This document shows positions 33,076 to 44,334 of a stretch of DNA of 64,000 nt, piece by piece; position 1 is the first letter of the stretch; every line of letters starts with the position of its first letter. The position numbers and the translations under genes were made by a program. The stretch spans positions 34,259,012-34,323,011 of the forward strand of contig NC_056037.1 in assembly GCF_004379255.2 (NCBI RefSeq), given 5' to 3'. The notes below the pieces were generated by a model that was given only the letters and a program-made list of their open reading frames with translations, was not told where the DNA came from and did no database searches. The DNA comes from Salvia splendens (taxonomy: Eukaryota > Streptophyta > Magnoliopsida > Lamiales > Lamiaceae).

Positions 33076-33243
33076 CCCACTCGCCGGCCCGCGAGTGGGA
33101 CACGTCAGCGATGACGCAATAATTAATTTTTTTAAAAAAAATATATTTTTATAAAATTTTTTTTTTAAACGGTCATATTACCGTTTTTTTAACTTTTTTT
33201 TAATTTTTTTAATTTTTATTTTTATTTTCTTATTCTATAAATA
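33076..33243 (+). promoter_or_regulatory. Conserved 5' control region of element C
   Basis: Hairpin CCCACTCGC-CGGCCC-GCGAGTGGG (33076-33099), GATGACGCAATAATT, AACGGTCATATTACCGTT (33168-33185, one mismatch from a palindrome) and TATAAATA (33236-33243), 98 bp before the ATG. Order and spacing follow element B although the downstream gene is different. Confidence 0.6.
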
Positions 33244-33340
33244 CACCTAATTTATTACATTTCACACACAACTACACATCTACTCTTCCTAAACCAACAT
33301 CAATTCCTCTCCAATTTTCTATTTCAATCTCCTTCACAAA

Positions 33341-34489
33341 ATGTCCGGCGACGGGAATTACGGCGGTGGCGGCTCCGGTGGGTGGGATCTCAACGCGTTC
33401 GGCGATTGGGAGACCATGTACAACACACTAGGTGGTTCCGGGTCGTCGACGCCGGGCACCCAGGGGTCGGCGACGCCGGGTGGGTACCAACCACCCACTT
33501 TCGATGTGGATGCCTACGCTCGACCACCCGGCTCGCGGCTTTCTCAGGGTTTGTCCCAGATTCGGGAGGATATCCCCGTAGAACCCACCCAGGGAGGAAG
33601 CCGAGGCGGTGGAAGCTCTAGGGCTGCGTCTGAGGCACCCGAGGAGGAGGAGGAGGAGGAACTGGAGGATCTGGGCCGGCATCCGTACAACAACGAAGAA
33701 ACTAAGGCGGTGTACACCGCCTGGCTCACCGTCTCGTACGATCCCATCGTCGGGAACCAACAAGCCGCCAAGTGCTTCTGGGAAAAGGTCCGTGATGTCT
33801 ACCACCAGACTAAGCCGAAAGGGGCCCGGAAGCGCAAATATACAATGCTCCGTGCTCACTTTGGCCGAGTCGACGCACAGGTCAAAAAATTTTGCGGCAT
33901 CTACGCGGCCGAAGCGGCGAACTACCAAAGCGGAGCTTCGGGCGCCGACATTCTGAGAGCGGCTTTGCGCGTCTTCTACCAGGACACCGGCCTACAGTTC
34001 AAATATGTTGATATTTGGCAGCTCGTCAAGGACGAGGAAAGGTGGGCCGGCGGTGTCCGCTCGAGCTCGGGCTCAACCTCAAAGCGCACGAAGCACACGG
34101 CGAGCGGCCGCTACTCGTCTGGTGACACCGGTGAGGCCAGCGAGGGTACACCGCAGGTGTTTGGGGGTACGGGGGATCCAATGCCCGACGAATACGGGGT
34201 ATCCAGCCGTGGGCGCCGTTGGCCGCAAGGGACGAAGGCGGCGAAGACGGCTAGAGCGAGGAAGGGCCGAGGCGAATCAAGCCAGTCGGCCTAGGGATCG
34301 GGCTCGCGGGGAGGCTCGGACACACTTATGGTGGCGTACATGACCGCCACAACGGCGGACACTTCCCGCTTCTCGTACGCCCAATTCACGGCCTGGTGGA
34401 ACGGAATTGTGTATATGGCATCACAACTTGGCCTTCCGACTCGCCCTCAACCTCGACCGCCTCCGGAGGATGATTCGCCGGCGGAGTAG
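33341..34489 (+). pseudogene. Myb/SANT-like ORF1 protein with one in-frame TAG
   Basis: The ORF is open for 317 codons to TAG at 34292-34294. The same frame then continues for 64 codons of plausible protein (FSYAQFTAWWNGIVYMASQL) to a second TAG at 34487-34489. An intact parent would be about 382 codons. Residues 1-100 are Gly/Ser/Pro-rich, 101-109 acidic. A trihelix/SANT-like domain spans about 115-185 (AVYTAWLTVSYDPIVGNQQ, FWEKVRDVYH), and a NAM-associated-like region about 186-237 (FKYVDIWQLVKDEERW). The C-terminus is basic. ORF1 proteins of PIF/Pong elements bind element ends and assist transposase import. A 317-aa truncated product could still bind DNA. Confidence 0.82.
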
Positions 34490-34851
34490 TTTTTTTATTT
34501 TCCCACGTTTAATTGTGTGTTTTTTATTTTGTGTTTTTTATGTTTTTAGGATTTTAATTGTGTGCTTTTTTATTTTTTTTAAGTTTAAGTTGAATTTTTT
34601 TTTAATGTTGTGTGTTTTTTAATAAAGTGTGTTTGTTTTTTATTAAAGTGTGTTTATTTAAATTGAATTGGGTTGGAAATAAAAAAAATGAAATTGAATG
34701 AATAGTAATTTAAGGAATGGTTAAGGAACGAAGGGTTGCAGGTTTCGTTCCTTAGTTAAGGAATGGAGTAAAAAAGTACAGTGGGGCCCTCAAATAGTGG
34801 TTTAAGGAACGGTATAGGAACTGTATAGGAACAGCGTTGTGGATGGCCTTA

Positions 34852-35888
34852 GACTACTAAAGTGATACGGAGGCAGCATGTGATGAAGGTACTACTACAG
34901 AATTGGTGATTGAGTACAACACAATCAATCAAATCTGCTGCATATTAATTAGGGAAGAATAGCTGATTTGAGTTTTGATGACCAATTGAATTCACTGTAG
35001 TATTAAGTACTCTTTCCAACTTTTCTATTCTCTCTTTCTTTCATTAATTATTTCAATTTATTATTTTCGTCCATCCATAACTAATTGTCATTTTTAACTT
35101 TTTATGGGAGTATATAATAGACTCTACATTTTATTAAATTTTATCTTACACATATTTTATTACTATAAAATTAACAGTATATAAAAATAGAATTTATAGT
35201 AAACTATTTTTTTCTACTAAATTTTAGTTTTACATTTCTTAAACTGAACTAGTCAAGCAGATGGAGTTTTGTTTTGTTGCTAAGATTAAATATAGTAGGA
35301 GTAGTAATGAACTCATTATCTATTTCAACTCTTCAGAAAACAACTATTCTGTGGGTCCCGCTGTGACTGCCACTTCAATTTTCAACGCCTGTATAATTTA
35401 AGTTCTTTGTTTTCATATTGCCATCAAATCATATGAGAGACGGAAAAAATATACTCCGATGAAAGCTTTTTCTTAATTATTTTTCTCATTTTCACACAAA
35501 TTGAGTGTTTTTTTAAATATTCAAATATAATGGAATTATTTTTATTTTAAATAAACATTTTCCTTCTTCTATTTAATATATTTATTATAAGTATCTTTTT
35601 TCATATCTATTAAAAAGAAATGTCATTAAAAATGAAACGTTTTCCTTTTTGGTCTATCCCATTAAAAATGAAACGTTTCCAAAAATGGAAACAATACTCT
35701 CTCTACTTTTTCTTCTCTCTTACTTTACTATCTCTTCATTAACTCACAAAACAACACTACATAAAATCTTGTGCCGAAAAGCAAATGTTGCATATTTAAT
35801 AGGACGGGGGAGTAATGGAGACGGGGAGTAAACTTATTTTATGATTGTTCAGATTATAGTATTTTCTACGTATAGGGTATGGCTTTTC
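34852..35888. other. AT-rich spacer
   Basis: Around 35615-35800, repeated ATTAAAAATGAAACGTTT phrases and CTCGTGCCGAAAAGCAAATG-like text suggest a decayed Stowaway MITE. No gene is seen. Confidence 0.45.
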
Positions 35889-36026
35889 ATGTGTAGTATT
35901 AGAGCACCCGCAACGCGGGCCGCGGGCATTCTGCTACGGTTTCGTTCCGAAATGTGTAGTATTAGAGCACCCGCAACGCGGGCCGCGGGCATTCCGCGTT
36001 TCGTTCATTCGGAACGAAACCGTAGC
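35889..36026. repeat. Rearranged left end of element D
   Basis: A 43-bp sequence of flank plus left terminal repeat occurs twice (35889-35931, 35952-35994). Between the copies, 35933-35951 is an exact 19-bp reverse complement of 36008-36026. Confidence 0.85.
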
Positions 36027-37598
36027 GGAACGCGTTACGGCGCTGCGTTTCATCGCGGTTCCGTTCCCATGCCGTCCCGGGTGCCGTCGGCACGAGACGC
36101 GGCACGGTCTGTGCCGCCATTTGTTTTTTTTTAATTCAAATTTAATAAAAAAAAATTGCAACGGTATTGTTACCGTTTTTTTTTTGCCGTTATTTATTTA
36201 TTTATTTATTTATTTTTAATTTATTTACTCTATAAATACTCCTGTTTAATACTCATTTCACTCACAAACACACTTCTATTCCTCTCAAATCCTCTCTATT
36301 TCCACCCCAATTTTCATCTCAAATCAACTCTGTTTTTCTTCTCCCAAATTTAATCAAACTAATGGATCCTTTTGAACAAATGCGTCAAATATTAGAACAA
36401 TCACTTGAAGAAGATCGACGACGGGAGGAGGAAGAAGCCGCGCCGCCCCAACGACGCTCCCGTACGTACATCCATCGTACTTTGGCAGCACGATTGTCAG
36501 TTCCTGCTCGACCTTCACGAAACAGTGCACGGATTCGCCGGGATGCTCGGCAGCGTCGATTGCATGCACTAGCAATGGAAGAATTGCCCGGTAGCGTGGA
36601 AGAGGTCCTACACGAGCGGCCACAAAGGCACTCACCCAACCGTTATACTCGAGGCCGTTGCCGACTACCGCCTTTGGATCTGGCACGCGTACTTCGGGGT
36701 TCCCGGGTCGAACAACGACGTAAACGTGCTCCACCAGTCCGACCTCTTGACCGAAGTTTTGGATGGTAAAGCGTCGACCATCAACTTCGTCGCCAACAAC
36801 CGGCTTTATAAAATGGGGTACTATCTCGCCGATGGCATCTACCCGAAGTGGCCTACCTTCGTGAAGACGTCCAGTGGGTCTGCGAACCCAAAGCAGGCTC
36901 TTTTTGCGCAGAAGCAGGAGGCCGCTCGCAAGGATATGGAGAGGGCGTTCGGGGTTCTCCAAGCGCGCTTCAACATCATCAAAGCCCCGGCTCGTACGTG
37001 GTTCATGGAGAACATGGTCGACATCATGTATACGTGCATAATCTTGCACAACATGATTGTCCAAGACGAAGGACGCGAGGCGGGAAATTGGTTCAACCCC
37101 GAATCCCCCGGAAGCTCAACCGCAAGTAGTCCGCCTCGAAGTGGAGCGCATCCGTCTATACAAGAACAGTTATCTATTCGTGCAAGGACACGCGACTCTA
37201 GCGCACACACCCAACTCCAACAGGATCTAATTGAGCACATTTGGGCAAACTTTGGCGGATGAAATTATTAAAATTGTGTACTTTTATTTTTTTAGGATTT
37301 TAATTGTGTGTTTTTTATTTTTTTAAGTTTAAGTTGTAACTTTGTTTTAATGTTGTGTGTTTTTTAATAAAGTGTGTTTGTTTTTTATTAAAGTGTGTTT
37401 GTTTTAATTGAATTGAGTTGGAAATAAAAATAAAAAATGAAATTGAATGAATAGTAATTTAAGGCACGGCTAAGGAACGGAGGGTTGCAGGTTCCGTTCC
37501 TTAGTTAAGGAATGGAGTAAAAAAGTACAGTGGGGCCCCGCAAATAGTAGTTTAAGGAACGGTTTAGGAACGGTATAGGAACAGCGTTGTGGATGGCC
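35965..37598 (+). mobile_element. PIF/Harbinger-like element D (defective)
   Basis: The left end GAGCACCCGCAACGC follows TTA (35962-35964), and the right end GCGTTGTGGATGGCC precedes TTA (37599-37601). The left end is duplicated: another copy with its flank begins at 35889. Subterminal repeats are GGAACG/CGTTCC as in C. The 5' control region keeps AACGGTATTGTTACCGTT (36160-36177) and TATAAATA (36231-36238) but lacks the hairpin of B and C. The transposase is deleted internally. Confidence 0.85.
36362..37262 (+). pseudogene. Harbinger transposase with internal deletion
   Basis: It starts MDPFEQMRQILEQSLEEDRR, nearly identical to element B. Just after TYIHR (about codon 39) roughly 350 bp present in B is missing, which removes the helical DNA-binding region and shifts frame. 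The nuclease first-Asp region is out of frame, and its Trp codon (TGG in B, CACTGGCAATGG) is TAG (CACTAGCAATGG). From 36726 the correct frame is open to 37262 with the Glu motif (DMERAFGVLQ). Not functional. Confidence 0.9.
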
Positions 37599-37601
37599 TT
37601 A

Positions 37602-38596
37602 AAACGTGTAAATAAAATAAGAGCATTCGCTAAAAATTGAGAAAAATAAAAGTAAAATAAAAATAAAAGTTGGATTCAGCGGTAGATAAAGACAGCGGAT
37701 TTGCGGTAAGTTTAATGGTTTTCATTTTTTAAGGCTTTTGCTACTGACATGGTCTCATTTTCTTTTTAATGGCCCCCGGTAAAATAGGATTAAAATTTGA
37801 ATTTCGAAATATTACAACGTAATTAATTATGCACCACTAATAAAATAATTACAGATAGTTTTTTACTAATTATTTAAACGTGCTACTAGCACTTTTAGGA
37901 ATCTTTTGATAAATAATTCATGTGTGGGCATACAACACTCGCCACTTTAATAGAAAACGTAGTGAAAATAGAATTCTTAACATGAATAAGAAAGGATTGC
38001 ATCTCATTGACTAATTTCTAACACTATTACATACTACTCTTTATAAAGAGTTACTCCTACTAACTTGCCAACAATTTCTGCTAACTTCTTCAATTTATTG
38101 TCTTTGTCAAAATATCAGTCAATTAATCTTTAGATCGAATAAATAGACTCCACTACACCAGCTTTAATCTTCTTTTTGATAAATTATTTATCCATTTTGA
38201 CATGCTTGGTTAAATAATAAAAGCTCAAAACAAACAACATTATACTAATGTAGAAATAATTATCATCGTGAACTCTATTCAAAGGAGCAGTTTATGAAAG
38301 TTAATCTGGAAAATGCTCAACTCATCCATTATACATCTCCTGCTAAATTATAATGATTCTAGTTCTCCTGCATCGTGCTACTTCATATATAACCAATAAA
38401 TTTACACCAAAAAGAGAGAAAAAAAAAACATACAGATAAATCATCTAAGGCATCTTTCAAAATGTCATGCTGTTTCATCTTCTCTATTACCAGGTTACAA
38501 AAGGCATAAGACAAAGAAAACCAGTGGTATAGTCATAGGGACACTTACTTCTACCTTAACGACAGATCGCCACAGATTCTAATCGTGCAGAGGAGC
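37602..38596. other. Spacer and 3' flank of the transporter gene
   Basis: AT-rich, no ORF of note. The part near 38520-38596 is probably the transporter 3' UTR. CTCTTTATAAAGAG at 38038-38051 is a short palindrome. Confidence 0.5.
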
Positions 38597-39640
38597 TTAC
38601 ACAGACGGGAAATACTTGTTCAAGTTGAAGGGGAGGGAGTAGAATTCCTCACTTCTCATGTCGGTCTTGTAAGAGCGGAACTTGTCCCACCAGTGCTTGC
38701 CCCTGTCTTTCCTTACCTCGCGGTCCCTGTGCAGGGTGTTGTCCAAGAAGTACGCCAGTATGCCCGCCACGAAAGCTTCAGATGAGAAGGGCACGTTGAT
38801 AATGTCGTTGAACTGAAAAAAAAGAAAGGATCAGTCAAAATGAGGGAAATGCCAATAGGTGCTAGCAGCCTGTTCTAAAAAGAAACATAAGTTTTAAGTG
38901 AAGCTGATACCCATCTGCCTGAGGTGTGAACGGGGCCGAATCCCTGTATAGCTGTGTACTCGTTGAAGTATTGGGGGATCGAGAAGCCCAGGAAGATAGA
39001 GAAGCCTAAGATGAATTTTGTCCGGAAACTGTTGAGGTTGCAGAACTGGAGGAAACTCACACCAACCGCACCTGTGTTCATTTCATAGTCAAAATCTAAG
39101 TTATCTCATGGATTAAATATGAGAGAATGAGCTTGAGGGAGTGTACACACCAACGTATGCGAAGAAGAGGCAGTACAGAGCAGCCACAATAGGTGCTGGA
39201 ATCGAAGCAAAGACAGCTCCGAATTTCCCTGAGAAGAAAAAGATAATTGTGGTTGATTAAGGTCTAGATTGTCATGGGGAAGAGTTAAGATTCATCACCA
39301 CTAATAAGAAGTATTTTTACCAAGAACAGAAAAGAAAATCATGAATCCAGCAGATATCTGCACCACTCTTCGACTCCCAACACGTGTCAGTGCTAATAGG
39401 CCAGCATTCTCACTACATAGATATAGAGAGAAGCAGTAAAGTGTTATGGCTAAATCAATTAAGATATAAAAAAAAGAGATATGCATAAATCGATTAACCG
39501 AGTCTTACATAGATACGGATGATCCATTGCCAGTTCCAAATACTCCAGATAACAAGATAGCAATACCCTGTATAAAAAAGGAAAATATTGTTTCTAGATA
39601 AGAATGGTACAGCAGAAGTAATTTGACAGTAAACTCTCCC

Positions 39641-39679
<39 letters not shown>

Positions 39680-42600
39680 AAAGCAAGATTTTGTCAAGAG
39701 AAACAAGTGCCCAAGGAGTTGGCAGTAAGATGCCATATATACCTGCCAGCCAACACCACGGCTTAGAATTGATGGGGGGATAGCAGTTGCACTTGCATAT
39801 CTGGCTGCAGCAATGAAGCCACCAGTCGACTGCATTTAACATTGTAAACATGAAGTTATCTAACACAACGTTTGTAGTCACAAAATCAGTAAAAGACAAC
39901 TTCACATGTGGGCAAGAAATTTATAGCATATAGTCCAACATACAGGGATCTCCAACCCACATAATCTGAAGGAAAGTAACACACAGAAACAAGAGCGAAA
40001 CGGGCCAAAAACAAACCTCTACAAGAGCAACAAAAGCAGCCATCATCATGGCAAAGGCTTCACCAGCATCAAATGATGGAGCTCCCCACTGGAAAGGATA
40101 AGGAACTCTTATCCTGCATGTGCAAGCCCACAATAGTGAGATGCCATTGCTACACTTAATTAATTACTACTCTCATGTAGCTTCTTTCATAATCATAAAG
40201 ACATCCGCTAAACTCATTCAATTAGAAACTCTGGAATAAATTTATCATTTGACCACGTTGCCACTAAAATCTTACTTAGTACTAGTATTTACTATTTTTA
40301 AAGATGAGATGAAAGACAGGACAATATCAATTTATTAGTAAACAATACAAACTTGGGTGTCTATTTCTATGTATTTTTGGAAGGATCTCTTTCCATTTAT
40401 CAATGCCCATTACTTTTTCCCAAATTATCTTTTCACCTCTCTTCTCTTCTCTGTATCTCGTTCGCTGGCCACCCTCTTTCTACCTCCCCATCCATCCCAT
40501 CTGCTGCACAAACTACAGTCTTTCGTTTATCTTTCTCACTTAGTCCTATAGTTTCTCTCCCACCCCGAAACCCCAATCATATCATTCTCATTACATTATT
40601 TCTTTTAGAGAGCTGGATGCAAAAATGTAATAGGAAGGCACTAGTGCCAACTGCCAAGAATAACCACGGCTTACCATGGAGCAGCATCAATAAGTCCTGC
40701 ACGATCAGTTCTGCAGCTTGTCTGGGTCTTTGGTGATTTTCCATTATAAGCCCCCCCTACAGTAAGTAGATGGGCATAAATCCATATAATTACCACCGAG
40801 AACAAAACGGCAAAGCGGTCAAGGATATCTTTTCCTGGTTTGACGAAGTGGACCAAATACTGCATGAACAATAAGATTGATTTTACCGAGTGCATAGTCA
40901 CGGATTAGTGCAATAATAAACTCATGTGGACAACAAAATTAACTGGTCTTCCAAACTTTACCTGAGAAAAGACAACTATAACAATGAGCATTGGCAGCCC
41001 AATCTCAACGCATTTGGCAACCTAAGTAGACCAAGGAAAAATATCAAATTCAAGACTGAAAGGGGATATATCACATAGCACTGGATGCAAGCACTATCAG
41101 AGCATCTTTAAATAAGATGAAAATCAGCTCTGTGTGTGTGTGGGGGGGGGGGAAGAGAGAGAATGTGCACGGAATTGCACGCACCCCAGGAAAACCAAAC
41201 TCGTAGAGCCCAAAACCAGCAAGAGCAACCAGAGGAACAGATGAGAGTGGACTCAGAAATCTGGATTACAGATAAATAATAAAGTAATGGTTCAGTAACA
41301 ATATAACATTAGCACAATTAAATTCAGGGTAAGCATGTACTACTATATTAACTTAACAGATTCAGGTTAGTGCCAGTTAGAAATAATTTTTTGATATCAA
41401 TGAAAATTCCATATACAACAGTTCAGCTGAGGATAAACAATATGTAGTGAAAGTTAATTAGTGTTATTAACTTGTACAAGAACCTCATTTCCCCACCCCA
41501 AAAAAGAAGAAAATGAAATCATGTCCCACAAAAGGAGATAAGAAAGGGCTTATGGACTGAAGTAAAAATGGACATGGTCTTAAAGATATTCCAGCCAAGC
41601 AGTCAAGCTGCTTCGACTATAAAGTTGATATTAAACACTTCAAACCATGGACAAACCATGCAGAATATATGATAAAGGCATTGCACCTTGCAACGTTACG
41701 CCATAGACCACTGAAACCTAGCACGATTTGAATGGTTGACGCAACAATAAGTGCACCTTGGGTTGCCCGCATGACCTTCTTGAATCTCTGCATGTCCAAT
41801 TAGTGTTAACTACACATTAGGATAAAAGCTGCTAGAAGTAAAAAGAAATTTGCACGTCATTAGCTGCTAGAACACAAGACTCAGTAGTCAATGCATCTTC
41901 AGAAGATCAAAGGGTACAACAGAAACAGAATCAAGAAAACGAACCGATACAGGATCAGGGTCATTCCATCTACCAGACAGGATAATTGAGATTGTGGGTG
42001 CGACGAAGGTGTATGAACCTCCAATTACAACAGGTAATCTGGTGCCAAACCACGTTTGTAACAGCGTATTCAACCCCGCAACGAACAGTAGCGTCTGAAT
42101 AACTTTTGCTTTCTCCTCCTGACAGAAGCCGAGTTTATCCAGATTTCAAACAGAACCGTAATGCAGTAAGTATAACTGGCTATGATCTTAAAAATGCCTC
42201 ACATTTCCTCCACCCATTTGGGGAACCAGGACAGTTGGTATGATGACCGTCGTGCCTAGCATCACCAGATAATGTTGGAACCCAAGAAGGATCGCCTCCG
42301 CTACAAAACATCAACCACACAGAGTCAGAAAATTTTGCAGCCCATACCCATGAGTTCATGCACAGAAAATACACCAGGTAGTTGCAGGAATATAAGTTAT
42401 TTCGTACTGATACATCTTAATTCTTAAATGATGATTATCTTCGAGATATTAGACAATCTTATGCCAAAATAATTAGGGTGTATCCTACACCGCTGTGTAA
42501 CCAGTAACACCAAAAGTGCTAGACAAGTTGCAGAGTACACAATCAAGAATAGCATAAGTCACCATCAATAGTGAACTGCATGTGAGATGCAGCACAAGCT

Positions 42601-43267
42601 GCACAGCCATAAAAGCACTCTGAACTTCAAATTTTTAAAGGAAAGATATTTAATATGGCAGTATACCAACTAGTAAGTACAAACATTGGTAAGCAAATGA
42701 ATAAGATCCCACCACAACAAATATATAGATTTACTATACAATTGCAAGAGAATCAGTATTAAGGAAATGAAAGGGTAAAGTAAGAACTTAAGCATCTCAA
42801 AAAGTAAGCTAATGTATTTTTTATTTGTAAAGGAAAGGAATCACAGAATCAGAATTTATTTTATGCTAGTTGACCACACAAGAATCAATCAACACAGAAG
42901 CAGATATAATAAGTGTTGGAATAACTGGTTCCACGCAATATTCTGCAAACACTTTCTACCAAAACCCAGAAAACAATAGAATTAAAGAATATACACAGGC
43001 ATAAAGTATAAGAAATGGACTCAATCAAAACACAAACATTTCTTCAAGCTAAACGATAAAAGCATGACTATAGGGCTACAAGTCCCCAACCAACCATACT
43101 AAATTTAAAAACAGATGATGCTAAGACGATGACAAAAATAGCAAATTAATCAGATACTGACGCCATGGGGGTGGACTTGTAATGCAGTAAGAAACTTTAG
43201 GGAGCTGATCTTTGGGCGGGTGCGGGGCCGGCTCGTCGGCCTTCGGTGGTGGACCTCCTCCTGCCAT
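38597..43267 (-). CDS. Nucleobase-ascorbate transporter (NAT/NCS2), intact
   Basis: 14 exons: 43267-43162, 42300-42203, 42118-41945, 41787-41687, 41260-41185, 41021-40962, 40859-40675, 40113-40017, 39829-39743, 39567-39509, 39412-39321, 39228-39151, 39071-38911, 38812-38597. Every junction is GT-AG, all phases agree, and the total is 1590 bp (529 aa), the usual family length. The start MAGGGPPPKADEPAPHPPKD is followed by YCITSPPPW, then GFQHYLVMLGTT with the substrate-binding QH pair. The signature [QEP]NxGxxxxT[RKG] appears as ENAGLLALTR at the junction of exons 10 and 11. The protein has about 12-14 membrane segments and ends FNLNKYFPSV. Family members carry purines, uracil or ascorbate with H+ or Na+ at the plasma membrane; plant substrates are often undetermined. 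It resembles the plant NAT3/NAT6-type group; symbol not assigned. Confidence 0.96.
39634..39679. repeat. Compound (CT)n(CA)n microsatellite in a NAT intron
   Basis: About 14 CT units followed by about 9 CA units in the intron between exons 9 and 10. Confidence 0.95.
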
Positions 43268-43930
43268 TTTCTTGAATACCAGCAGAAAAAGGGGTTAATA
43301 CAAATTTAACAAAAAACAGCAAACGCAAAAGTCCCAAATCTGTAAATAGCGCAAATCAAAATAACCTTCAAGAGTGTTGCAAAATAGTTAAAAATTGTTT
43401 CTGGGAAGCACCCAGAAGCTAGAAATGTAACATTCAAGATAAGTAAAGGGAAAACCTCACAACAAAAAGCCACCCACCTCTTTGAGCTAAGAGTAGCTAG
43501 ATAGCGCAAAAAATAGGGAATAAGAAGCTGTAACAGAGGAAAGGTGTGATGAGAACGTTGTATATCTATTAAGGAAGTGTCATTACTGCAAGAGAATCAG
43601 TATTCTAAACAGGATAAAAGCAGCAAAAAAGAGGGGAGAGAAAAGAGAGGCACCTAAATAGTTAAACTTTTCAAGAAGCAAAATCAAGTGAGGGTAATTG
43701 CAGTGAGGCAATGTCAATAAATCAATCGACCCCACCTCAAGAAAATGTTTGAGCACAAGTAAAGAAAATGGAAAAAAAAAAAGCAGAGAATGCTTGAGAG
43801 AAAGAAAAAAAGTAGGGAAAAGAGAGGAAAATGTGAGGAAAAGAGACACCTGCCCCAAGCAAAAGCTTGTACTGTAAAATCCTGTTTTTCTTTCTCTCTA
43901 CCCTTCTCTCTCTGAAAAAGGAATTTGTGA
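43268..43930 (-). promoter_or_regulatory. Probable 5' UTR and promoter-proximal region of the NAT gene
   Basis: Reading minus from about 43920, an AGAGAGAGAAGGGTAGAGAG purine tract is followed by a pyrimidine-rich leader. A possible leader intron begins GTGTCTC after GGGGCAG near 43852, with candidate acceptors CTCTTGCAG, CTGTTACAG and TATTCAAG before the ATG. No clear TATA box is seen. Small ORFs here are shadows. Confidence 0.4.
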
Positions 43931-44334
43931 AAATCAAATATGGTTGTTTAGTGCATTGATTAATGTTTTTGTTTTTATTTACTTATGCTTTTTAATAGAG
44001 TAGTGTTTAATAAACTTTGATAAAAAAAAATTATAAAGACAACTTAGTAAATATCAGGTATTCTAATCTGAATTAGATTCATTACATGAAAATTGTTTTT
44101 ATGCTAATTAAATAGTGACAAGATTTAATTAATGTGCAACTTCAGATTACTCTTTCAAATTTCTCCCACAACCTTAATGAGTGAAACTAGTAAACAATTC
44201 ACACTACCAGTTTTTTTTAAGTTGGTCTCCCATAGCGAGGGCAACGTACTTTAGTTTAATTATTATTAATATAATTTCGTTTGATTTCATTTAATTTAAA
44301 TTAATTTAATATACTTATATTATGAGAGAGAACT

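Larger units (their letters stand above)
32891..34848 (+). mobile_element. PIF/Harbinger-like element C (Myb-like ORF1 only)
   Basis: 1958 bp. Ends GGGCACCCGCAACGC and GCGTTGTGGATGGCC, flanked by TTA (32888-32890, 34849-34851). Subterminal repeats are GGAACG/CGTTCC. It carries a Myb/SANT-like ORF1 and no transposase. Its 3' region (about 34620-34840) is homologous to those of B and D, including GGGTTGCAGGTTTCGTTCC and CAGTGGGGCCCTCAAATAGT. Its 5' control region matches that of B. Confidence 0.9.

Noticed and set aside
43583..43937. Phe/Leu-rich minus-strand ORFs upstream of the transporter
   Set aside because: They cover the pyrimidine-rich leader of the transporter gene and show no coding features.
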